Notes under the pieces: model-generated
Seen by the model: the letters and a program-made list of their open reading frames with translations, nothing else
Database searches by the model: none
Told to the model about the DNA's origin: nothing
Translations under genes and position numbers: made by a program
In this document: positions 25,802 through 32,751 of the stretch, piece after piece
Numbering within the stretch: the first letter of the stretch is position 1
Layout of the letters: the number at the start of each line of letters is the position of its first letter
DNA from: Candidatus Sulfuritelmatomonas gaucii
Lineage (GTDB): Bacteria > Acidobacteriota > Terriglobia > Terriglobales > Acidobacteriaceae
Direction of reading: 5' to 3'
Length of the DNA: 40,241 nucleotides
Assembly: GCA_900290245.1 (NCBI GenBank)
Contig: OKRB01000098.1
Coordinates: 8,935-49,175, forward strand

Positions 25802-25962
25802 CATCGCGTGATCCTCAGAAAGTTTCCCTGGAGATCCTTCGCCGCCATTGGCGTGCAGCGGCGATTGCATCTTATGAAAAGTGTTTGCGGCCTTAGCAGC
25901 CGGGTGCGTGCTAACATCCACTCATCCGGATCGCCCACGGGCTTGAGCCTCGGAGGTCGAAG

Positions 25963-26853
25963 ATGAGTCCAACCACACGGCGTAGTTTCCTCAAAACCGG
26001 TCTCGCCGCCGGAGCCATGGCGACCGTAGGAACCCTTCCCCTGGCCGCCGCCAAACGCACAGCGACCAGTACCGTGGTGCTGGGCCGTTCAAAGGTTGAG
26101 GTGACGCATCTGGCCTTTGGAACCGGAACCGACAGCGGCGCCGTGCAGGCCGCGCTCGGCCAGCAGCAATTCACGCGCCTGGTGCATTACGCCTATGACC
26201 ACGGCATCCGCTTCTTCGAGACGGCTGAGGCCTACGAGACGCCGGGGATGTTGGGCGAGGCGCTGAAAGGCCTGCCGCGCGACAGCTATCAGCTGATGAG
26301 CAAAGTGACCACGTTCCACGAGGGCATTGACGCGCAGGCCAAGTTCGACGAGCTGCGGCGCATCTCGCAGACCGAGTACTTTGACATCATGCTGTTGCAC
26401 TGGGAGCACACGGCCGACTGGCCTGAGACCACGAAGCGCTGGCAGGACGGAATCCTTGAAGCGCAGCAGAGAAAGATCATCCGCACGCATGGCGCCTCGG
26501 TGCACGGGCTGCCTGCTCTGCGGCGCATGCCCGGCAACACCTGGCTCGGCGTCGGGCTCATCCGCATCAACCACAGCGGCGCGCGCATGGACGGTCCCAC
26601 CTATGAGGACACCAACCACCCCGACAATGTGAGCGAGGTGGTCGATCACATCCACGAGTTGAAAAAGGAAGGGCTGGGAGTGATCGGCATGAAGCTGTGC
26701 GGCGGCGGCCAGTTCGATCACAGTCACGACGACCGCGTGAAAGCGATGAGGTTCGCTTTCCAGAATGCGGGCGTCGACTGCGCCACGGTCGGCTTCAAGA
26801 GTACGCAGGAAATCGACGAAGCCATCGCCAACATGAATCTGGCGCTGGCGTAA
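25963..26853 (+). CDS. Tat-exported aldo/keto reductase-like protein
   Basis: 296 residues, with GGAGG 7 nt before the ATG. The N-terminus TTRRSFLKTGLAAGAMATVG is a clear twin-arginine signal, so the folded protein is exported. The TIM-barrel tetrad positions are E86 (FFETAEAY, where Asp is usual), Y91, K114 (LMSKV) and H146 (LLHWEH). Glu in place of the catalytic Asp is unusual. The NADP-binding end is short: GVDCATVGFKSTQEIDEAI is present, but the usual R/K phosphate contacts are not obvious. Related Tat-exported proteins are known in Acidobacteriota and planctomycetes; the physiological reaction is not known. The gene lies 161 bp after the DUF7010-like gene. Confidence 0.85.
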   Translation: MSPTTRRSFLKTGLAAGAMATVGTLPLAAAKRTATSTVVLGRSKVEVTHLAFGTGTDSGAVQAALGQQQFTRLVHYAYDHGIRFFETAEAYETPGMLGEALKGLPRDSYQLMSKVTTFHEGIDAQAKFDELRRISQTEYFDIMLLHWEHTADWPETTKRWQDGILEAQQRKIIRTHGASVHGLPALRRMPGNTWLGVGLIRINHSGARMDGPTYEDTNHPDNVSEVVDHIHELKKEGLGVIGMKLCGGGQFDHSHDDRVKAMRFAFQNAGVDCATVGFKSTQEIDEAIANMNLALA

Positions 26854-26909
26854 CGATCGGGGGCGCCCCGTCCTGGTTTCGCCAGGGCGGAGTAACGCCT
26901 CTCAACCCG

Positions 26910-27881
26910 CTATCGCGGGCTAAGCGTCTGGTACTTGGCGATCGTATATCCCAGCGCCGATCCCAGCCACACATCCGAAGGAAAGTGCGCCATCTGCGTA
27001 ATCCGCGAGCAGCTGATCGCGACCGCCATCGTGTACGCAAGCACCGGTACCCACGGCTTGCCGCGATGACGGTAACGCTCAGCCACCACCGTTGCCACAG
27101 ACCATACGGCCGTCGAGTGTCCTGAAGGAAAGCTGCTGCCCTTGAACGGCGACTTGCCGCCGTTGAAAAATGTATCTTCGAAGTTGCCGCTGGGTGCCAC
27201 GTCTGCGGGGCGCTGCCGCCGTGTCACCGCTTTCATCGCCAGGTTGATCACCACGCTGTCGCCGTAAGCTTCAGTCGCCAGCAATGCCGTATTCACCTCG
27301 CGGTCATCATGCCGGATGTACCCCGCAGCCAACAGTCCCGCCGGCAGAGCAACCACCTCAGCGGTCGTGATTGTCGGATCGAAAACATCATTCACGTCGT
27401 CCCAGTTTCTCTGGTGTTTCTGGAAGTACGGCATCACGTGAGGATCTGCGTAGATCAGGCCCACCGTCCCGCCGATCACGATGGCAGTCGGCAGCAGGTA
27501 GTGGCCTTTCGCCACTCTGAGTGGAAAGGTCCAGAGTCTTTTCTGGTCGTGCAGAACGTCGCCGGGCAGGCTCCGCCAGGTGGCTTCACGCTCAGGCACG
27601 CCCGTGGTCACGTCGACCGTCGGTTTTTGCGTCTGCCCCGGATCGTCCGGTCGTCCCTCGGGTTGGAGCGCTGCGGCCGGCATTGCCGTGGGTTCGGCTT
27701 CCGCTACCGCCAGCGCCGTGGGTTCGGGCGCCGGGGCCTGCGCGTAGTCGGGCGCATCGGGAAGGGACGAATCAGCCAGGGACGCATCGTCCTGCGCGCG
27801 CAGTTGGGCTGCGGCGAGGAACCATGCACAACAAAAAACGGAAACGAGGGCAGCAGTCTTTCCGAAATTGGTCATCAACAA
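26910..27881 (-). CDS. PAP2-family phosphatase
   Basis: 323 residues. Signal peptide (MTNFGKTAALVSVFCCAWFL), a Pro/Ala-rich stretch to about residue 95, then membrane helices and the three PAP2 phosphatase motifs: K217 to R223-P224 (KAVTRRQRP), P252-S-G-H255 (SSFPSGHST) and S292-R to H299 and D303 (SRITQMAHFPSD). All catalytic residues are present, so it should dephosphorylate a lipid phosphate such as phosphatidic acid or undecaprenyl pyrophosphate outside the membrane. A second start, two codons in, is possible. It lies 128 bp after the DUF4870 gene on the same strand, and the gap is filled by a heptad array. Confidence 0.9.
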   Translation of the reverse strand: MLMTNFGKTAALVSVFCCAWFLAAAQLRAQDDASLADSSLPDAPDYAQAPAPEPTALAVAEAEPTAMPAAALQPEGRPDDPGQTQKPTVDVTTGVPEREATWRSLPGDVLHDQKRLWTFPLRVAKGHYLLPTAIVIGGTVGLIYADPHVMPYFQKHQRNWDDVNDVFDPTITTAEVVALPAGLLAAGYIRHDDREVNTALLATEAYGDSVVINLAMKAVTRRQRPADVAPSGNFEDTFFNGGKSPFKGSSFPSGHSTAVWSVATVVAERYRHRGKPWVPVLAYTMAVAISCSRITQMAHFPSDVWLGSALGYTIAKYQTLSPR

Positions 27882-27925
27882 GAGTTGGATGCAGATTTAC
27901 CGTTAGCCGCCTAAAGTCTGATCTT

Positions 27926-27981
27926 TGACTCCTGGCCTCTGATCCCTGACGGCTGTTTTTCTATTCCCTATTCCCTGTCTT
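27926..27981. repeat. Heptad array between DUF4870 and PAP2 genes
   Basis: Eight 7-bp units on the + strand: TGACTCC, TGGCCTC, TGATCCC, TGACGGC, TGTTTTT, two exact copies of CTATTCC, and CTGTCTT. Read on the gene strand the middle part is GGGAATA repeated. It starts about 30 nt after the DUF4870 stop. Confidence 0.7.
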
Positions 27982-28009
27982 TCTGACCCCCGACCACTGT
28001 CTCAGTGGG

Positions 28010-28369
28010 TTACCTGTAGGCCTGCTCGTCGGCCCAGTCCCCGATAAGCGGCAGCTTGAAGCGCTTGCCATTCAACGCGCTGATCACGCACCACATCCAT
28101 AAGAGGAAGAAGACCACCACCGCCAGGTAGGTGATGCCAATCAGGACGCGAGGACCAAGGAACGTGGCAAACGGCAGAACTTCGCCCAGCAGGTATCCGA
28201 GGGCGATCGCAAAAATGTTGAATACCAGCGACTGCCAGGCGTGGAATCGCACATAGGGCCGTTTGTTGTAACGGTGAATGGCGAGAAAGAAGATCGCCAT
28301 CACCGGCGTGAAGTAGGCGATTGCGCCGATCGCATTGTCAGAGAGACCAGTTTTCTTTGAATCGGACAT
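28010..28369 (-). CDS. DUF4870 (Tic20-like) membrane protein
   Basis: 119 residues with three or four helices: LSDNAIGAIAYFTPVMAIFF, a RYNKRPYVRFHAWQSLVF loop, NIFAIALGYLLGEVLPF and IGITYLAVVVFFLLWMWCV. The AYFTPVMAI start and the RFHAWQS motif are typical of DUF4870. The family is common in bacteria and its function is unknown. GGGAGGGACG directly before the ATG gives a good ribosome site. The gene stands upstream of PAP2 on the same strand; nothing shows a shared function. Confidence 0.88.
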   Translation of the reverse strand: MSDSKKTGLSDNAIGAIAYFTPVMAIFFLAIHRYNKRPYVRFHAWQSLVFNIFAIALGYLLGEVLPFATFLGPRVLIGITYLAVVVFFLLWMWCVISALNGKRFKLPLIGDWADEQAYR

Positions 28370-28626
28370 CGTCCCTCCCTTTCGGGATCTGGAGAGGGTC
28401 CTGGATGTGAGTTTGTGAACGCTGGGCCGGTTCCTTGCAATTCCCCCATCCCAGGAACCGGGCAGATCGGAACGCGCATCCTCGGGGTCAGCTACAGATT
28501 ACATGAACTGGCAACACTCCGTCTGAGCGTATGCTTGATGCTCCTGAGCGCTTATGCGGTCGAAGAGATCGTTCATCGTTGAACCGAGGCCCAAGCACAA
28601 GGCGACCCGGCCCCTGCCCCCCGAAC

Positions 28627-30909
28627 CTACTGGAGTTTTGCAAATTCTGTTTTTGCTTGTTTGAGGACGGGTATTTCAGGATCGGCGTCTTTCCAGGCCG
28701 TCAGGAAGTTCTGGTACGCAACCTTTGCCTTGGCCGTGTCGCCCTCGGTTGCGTAAGCGCGCGCCAGGCCGAGGCGGGCGAGCATGGCCCACGGGGAGCT
28801 CCTCACCACCGTACGATAATCGACGAACTTCTGGAACTCCGCCGCCGCCTGAGCGCCGTCGTGGAGCATCAACCAGGCTTGTCCGCGTATGTAGATCGGC
28901 GGGAACTTGGGACATCCCACTTCCACCCCGAACGCCCTTTCATAGTTGCTGGTCACTTGCAGCAGCTCAATTGCGTGGCCCGGGTCGTTGCGGTGCAAGG
29001 CAATGGCTGCGCGGATCGAAGGCAGCCATTTCCTTTGCAGGAGTGTGTCCACTGGACCGGCTTGGTCGAGTTCGGCTGCAAGTTTCTCTGCTGCTGCCGT
29101 ATCTCCGATCTTGGCGAGTGCCAGGGCTACCACCTCTTGCACGTTACGATACGGCGCCATTTTCAAGGCTGCCATTGCGTCCTTGCGGCTCTGCTCCGGA
29201 TCTCCCACATCGGCTTCGTACAACGCCTCCCAGGCCTGATAATCTGCGATGGTCTCTGGTTTGTCGGCCGCCTGAGCAGAATCCATTGCTTGTCGAACGA
29301 ATTCGCGCGCGCTTCCCCATCGTCCGTACCATGCCTCGGTTTCCGCCTCAGCGATGAGCATCTCGTCTTCATCGGGCCTTCGCCGGGCCTGCTCCGCCAA
29401 CTGCGACATCTGCGCCGTGTCGCCCTTCAGAAAGGCCAGGTAATAGCGAGATTTTGTCAGTGAGTCAGCAACCAAATTGCGCTCCACTGCCTCGTTGTAA
29501 ACGGCCTCCGCCTCGCTGAGCCTGCCGACGTCAACATAGTTGACAGCGAGGTTCAGATAGGTGCCGGCACTTGGAGACAAGCGATGCGCCTCCCTGGCCT
29601 CTTCCAGAGCTTTTTCATCGTACCCAAGTCGTCGATAGGCCCCCGCCAGGTAGCCATGGGCTCCGGCATCCCTTGGGTAGATCTGGAGCCGCAACATGCA
29701 GGAGGACACCGCTTTATCCAGTTCTCCTGTCACATACTGGTAGTAGCTTTCCTCTATCGAGAGCCGCTCCCGTTCGCTGACTTTATCTCGCAGCGCGTAA
29801 GCTTTGCGGAGCATCCCGGCTGCCCGTTCACGCTGCCTGAAGTTTGCATAGATCCCCGCCATTGCCGAGTAGGCCAGGGCGAAATTCGGGTCCAGTTCCA
29901 CGGCCCTTGAATAAAGCGGCAAAGCCTCGGCCCAGGCCCCCTCAGAAGACTTCTTGTCTGCCAGACTGAACGCTTTCAGAGCCTCTAGCGAAGGTGTCGT
30001 GACCTCCGAGAGCGGGGTGTCGTACTTTTCAACCGTGCTCAGCGATTCGCCGACTCGGGTTCTGAATCTGCCTGCGACCTGATCGAGAGCATGCAACACG
30101 TCTTCTTTTCTGGCCGCCTGCACCTGCTCCTCGGCCAGAACCTTTCCGCTTTGACAATCTCTTGCACGCAGGCCCAGGATGTACTGGCTACCGAGGGGCG
30201 CGATCGAGCCATCCAGCACGGCTGCGCTGGCAGTTCGCTCGCAGATCTCCCGTGCGATCGCCGGAGTGAGCCGCGCATCTGCGGGTTGGCCCATCTCGCG
30301 CAGCACCTGCTGGATTCGGTCGTCCTCGATGAGGCTCAGGTAGGGCGACTGCCCAAGCTGCACTGCCATGCCCTGCCGCAGGGTTTCGTCAAACACCGGG
30401 TCCCCGGTGGAGTTCTCAACGTCGGCAAGCACGACTGTGTCTTGTTCCGTCAGGACCCGCTTGCCATGATGGAGATAAACGAACGCGCTCGCGCCAACGG
30501 CGGCAAGCAGAAGTACGGATGCGGCGGTCCAAATCAGGCTGGGATTCCGCGAGGCTGAGGCCGATTCCCCCAGCGCCGGTGCCTCCTCAGGAGGCTGCTC
30601 GAGCGCCGTCACTTTTGCCACGAACCGGTAGCCCACGGTGGGCACCGTCTCGATGTACCGCGGCACGCGGCTGTCCTCGCTCAGCGCCTTGCGCAGCAGG
30701 ACGATCTCCCGAGTCAGAGCGCTCTCGGTGACCATCGCGTCCGGCCACACCTTGTCCAGCAGTTCTTGCTTGCGGACCAGCCGGCTCCGGTTCTGAATCA
30801 GGTAGATGAGAAGCCGGAGCGCCTTGGGCTCAACCGAAACCGGCGCATGGTCATCGGAAAAGCGAAACTCCCGATCGTCAATCTCGAACTGATCGAACCG
30901 ATAAACCAT
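28627..30909 (-). CDS. CadC-like transcriptional regulator with TPR sensor domain
   Basis: 760 residues. Residues 1-100 are an OmpR/CadC-type winged helix (MVYRFDQFEIDDREFRFSDD, VEPKALRLLIYLIQNRSRLV, KVWPDAMVTESALTREI, VGYRFVAKV as the wing). One membrane helix (about 125-145, LIWTAASVLLLAAVGASAFV) is followed by a TolB-like amino-terminal part of the outer domain (VLADVENSTGDPVFDETLRQ) and many tetratricopeptide repeats (for example YSRAVELDPNFALAYSAMAG). In this class the outer domain controls the inner DNA-binding domain. Signal and targets are unknown. It is divergent from the aspartic protease gene, with a 145-bp shared gap holding GCCGAA-ACA-TTCGGC (30981-30995), a candidate operator. 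Confidence 0.9.
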   Translation of the reverse strand: MVYRFDQFEIDDREFRFSDDHAPVSVEPKALRLLIYLIQNRSRLVRKQELLDKVWPDAMVTESALTREIVLLRKALSEDSRVPRYIETVPTVGYRFVAKVTALEQPPEEAPALGESASASRNPSLIWTAASVLLLAAVGASAFVYLHHGKRVLTEQDTVVLADVENSTGDPVFDETLRQGMAVQLGQSPYLSLIEDDRIQQVLREMGQPADARLTPAIAREICERTASAAVLDGSIAPLGSQYILGLRARDCQSGKVLAEEQVQAARKEDVLHALDQVAGRFRTRVGESLSTVEKYDTPLSEVTTPSLEALKAFSLADKKSSEGAWAEALPLYSRAVELDPNFALAYSAMAGIYANFRQRERAAGMLRKAYALRDKVSERERLSIEESYYQYVTGELDKAVSSCMLRLQIYPRDAGAHGYLAGAYRRLGYDEKALEEAREAHRLSPSAGTYLNLAVNYVDVGRLSEAEAVYNEAVERNLVADSLTKSRYYLAFLKGDTAQMSQLAEQARRRPDEDEMLIAEAETEAWYGRWGSAREFVRQAMDSAQAADKPETIADYQAWEALYEADVGDPEQSRKDAMAALKMAPYRNVQEVVALALAKIGDTAAAEKLAAELDQAGPVDTLLQRKWLPSIRAAIALHRNDPGHAIELLQVTSNYERAFGVEVGCPKFPPIYIRGQAWLMLHDGAQAAAEFQKFVDYRTVVRSSPWAMLARLGLARAYATEGDTAKAKVAYQNFLTAWKDADPEIPVLKQAKTEFAKLQ

Positions 30910-31030
30910 TTCTTGCCAGCTTACCGACAGACCATTCTCGCGCTTTTTTCAGCGAATCTCACCAAAAAATCCTTTTCATCGCCGAAACATTCGGCATCCC
31001 TCAAGACCATCACCGGGCACAAGCGGCACT

Positions 31031-31051
31031 GTTCACCCCGTCGAGGTGAAC
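31031..31051 (+). promoter_or_regulatory. Hairpin covering the ribosome site of the protease gene
   Basis: GTTCACC (31031-31037), a 7-nt loop and GGTGAAC (31045-31051) form a perfect 7-bp stem. The Shine-Dalgarno-like GAGGTGA at 31043-31049 lies mostly in the 3' arm, so a folded leader would hide it. Confidence 0.5.
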
Positions 31052-31054
31052 TCC

Positions 31055-32017
31055 ATGCCGTGTTCAGGCCGTTCCAATCTTCTTTTCGCCCTTGTTTCCT
31101 GTGTCGCCTTTGCTCCTGCATGCACAGCATTTCCGGAACCGATGGAACCGACTCCCCAGCCCATTACCCTCAAAATCAGGCTGGACGAACGATTGATGAT
31201 CATCGTACCCGTCAGTGTGAATGGCGCCGGCCCGTACGACTTCGTGATGGACACTGGTTCTTCGAAAACCATCGTTGATCGGAAGCTGGCCGGTGAACTC
31301 GATCTACCGCAAATCGGCGAAAAGACCCTTGTCGGAGCGCTGGCTTCCGCCAAAATGTCGGTTGTGCAGGTTAACTCGATTTCCGTCGGCGGAGCCACTG
31401 TTCAGGGAGGAGAAGTATTCAGCGCAGATCATGCGGCCAACGTTGCCAGCAGGGTGCGCGGTGTACTGGGCGAAGACTTCCTGCGGAACTTCGACGTACT
31501 GATCGACTATCGTCACCTCGTTATGAAACTCGAGTCTGCGCCGGGTTCCATGGCTGCGACTGCGGTTGGCGAACATCTCCCGCTGCAACTCACCGGAACA
31601 CTGAATGGAAGCCCCACTCCGAACAGGCTGATCATCTTCGGCCGTGTGCGGGAATTTGGGGATGCAACGATGTCGCTGCTTCTGGACTCCGGGGCAAACC
31701 AGCTTACCCTCTTCCGGGACAACCTTGGTCCCGGGGCAGGCCAGGCCGTACCTATAACGACTGGAAACTTCAATCAGTGGGTCGCTTCGTCGGCGGCGAT
31801 CCGCGAAATCCGGTCTCTCCACCTGGGAAGCACCTCGGTCCCGGACCTGACAGCGGTCGCCCTCTCGCGCCGGGCCGGCGTCGACACGGACGGGCTGATC
31901 CCCACCTCGCTCTTCCATTCCATTTTCATCAGCAGCCATAAAGGGTTTGTCATCTTGAACCCCTCATTTCCCAAGACAGGTCGCGATGAGCAGGCGGCTA
32001 TTGCGACTTCGGAGTGA
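31055..32017 (+). CDS. Exported retropepsin-like aspartic protease with two active-site motifs
   Basis: 320 residues from the ATG at 31055; a GTG three codons earlier is an alternative. Signal-like start (LLFALVSCVAFAPACTA). Two aspartic protease motifs occur in one chain: VMDTGSSKTIVD (Asp66) and LLLDSGANQLTLF (Asp211). Each is preceded by a strand such as IIVPVSVNGAGPYDFV. Bacterial retropepsin-like proteins usually carry one motif and dimerise; two in one chain suggest an intrachain pair like pepsin. GVLGEDFLRNFDVLIDY and DTDGLIPTSLFHSIFISSH fit the conserved GxxG(L/D)FL region of the family. Probable periplasmic protease, substrate unknown. Divergent from the CadC-like regulator, which may control it. 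Confidence 0.8.
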   Translation: MPCSGRSNLLFALVSCVAFAPACTAFPEPMEPTPQPITLKIRLDERLMIIVPVSVNGAGPYDFVMDTGSSKTIVDRKLAGELDLPQIGEKTLVGALASAKMSVVQVNSISVGGATVQGGEVFSADHAANVASRVRGVLGEDFLRNFDVLIDYRHLVMKLESAPGSMAATAVGEHLPLQLTGTLNGSPTPNRLIIFGRVREFGDATMSLLLDSGANQLTLFRDNLGPGAGQAVPITTGNFNQWVASSAAIREIRSLHLGSTSVPDLTAVALSRRAGVDTDGLIPTSLFHSIFISSHKGFVILNPSFPKTGRDEQAAIATSE

Positions 32018-32072
32018 TCGTCACCGAAGCCTCTGCATTCGAGTCGACGTCTCCACCATCTGATCCTGAGGC

Positions 32073-32280
32073 GGGTGGCCCAGGTCCCGGAGCCTGGATC
32101 TTTCACGAGCCATGGGTGGCCCACTCATCGCTCAAAAACATAGGCGTTGGGATATGTGGGCTGTGCCCCGTTCATCGCGGCCTTCTCGCGATGAGCGGGT
32201 CCTAGGCACCGCCGGCACGGCGAGCGGATAGAATCATCGACGCGAGGATCTCGAAGCCGTCCTGCCTGACGGGTGGCCCA
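32073..32280. repeat. Three GGGTGGCCCA dispersed elements
   Basis: Copies at 32073-32082, 32114-32123 and 32271-32280. The first and third continue with GGTCC. I recall similar GGGTGGCCCA strings between acidobacterial genes, but this is memory, not a search result. Confidence 0.7.
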
Positions 32281-32347
32281 GGTCCGGGGTCCCCAGGGAC
32301 AGGTTTTCGTCCCTGGTGTGGAGATCCCTCGCACTTGGGGACCTGGG
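32277..32347. other. Nested stem-loop
   Basis: Outer stem CCCAGGTCC (32277-32285) with GGACCTGGG (32339-32347); inner stem CCAGGGAC (32293-32300) with GTCCCTGG (32309-32316). Both are perfect. It could act as a bidirectional terminator or processing site between the protease and feoB, although no T-run follows. Confidence 0.55.
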
Positions 32348-32439
32348 AAACCACGGACCCACGCCAACGCGCCAAAACACGTCAAAATCAGCGCAAGAAA
32401 GCGTATTCTCAATCCCAAAAATTACATTTAATTGCTCTT

Positions 32440-32577
32440 TCGGGTAATTACCCGATGCGCTTTGCTCTATTTCGCAACCTGCGGAGGTGTCATTTGTAAT
32501 TTATTTGGCACCTGAAAGGGTCATTGCGTCGTAAAATCGCAACCTCTGGTGGTTACATATTGATGCAATTCGTAACC
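32440..32577. other. Cluster of inverted repeats
   Basis: Perfect 16-bp palindrome TCGGGTAATTACCCGA (32440-32455); AGGTGTC/GGCACCT (32485-32491, 32507-32513, one G-U pair); TTGCG/CGCAA (32524-32528, 32538-32542); TGGTTAC/GTAACCA (32550-32556, 32572-32578). Unexplained. Confidence 0.6.
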
Positions 32578-32751
32578 AATTCCGCGAACGTTTCACGTGT
32601 GCAACGCACCACTTGAGCGAACATTTCTTCTCATTCCAAAGGGCTTCCCGCCCTCACGCACAGGAACACAGGCGTCGCGAACTTTTCGCACCCCGAAACG
32701 CGACTCGTCCGCCGCGTCGATCTGCGCTCAAGTTGACTGCGTGTGACTGGA

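Larger units (their letters stand above)
32018..32751. other. Convergent intergenic region with GGGTGGCCCA repeats and inverted repeats
   Basis: 734 bp without a convincing gene. The left half holds three GGGTGGCCCA elements and a nested hairpin (32277-32347). The right half is AT-richer and holds a cluster of inverted repeats (32440-32577). Nothing in it looks like a tRNA. A small RNA is possible but not shown. Confidence 0.6.
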
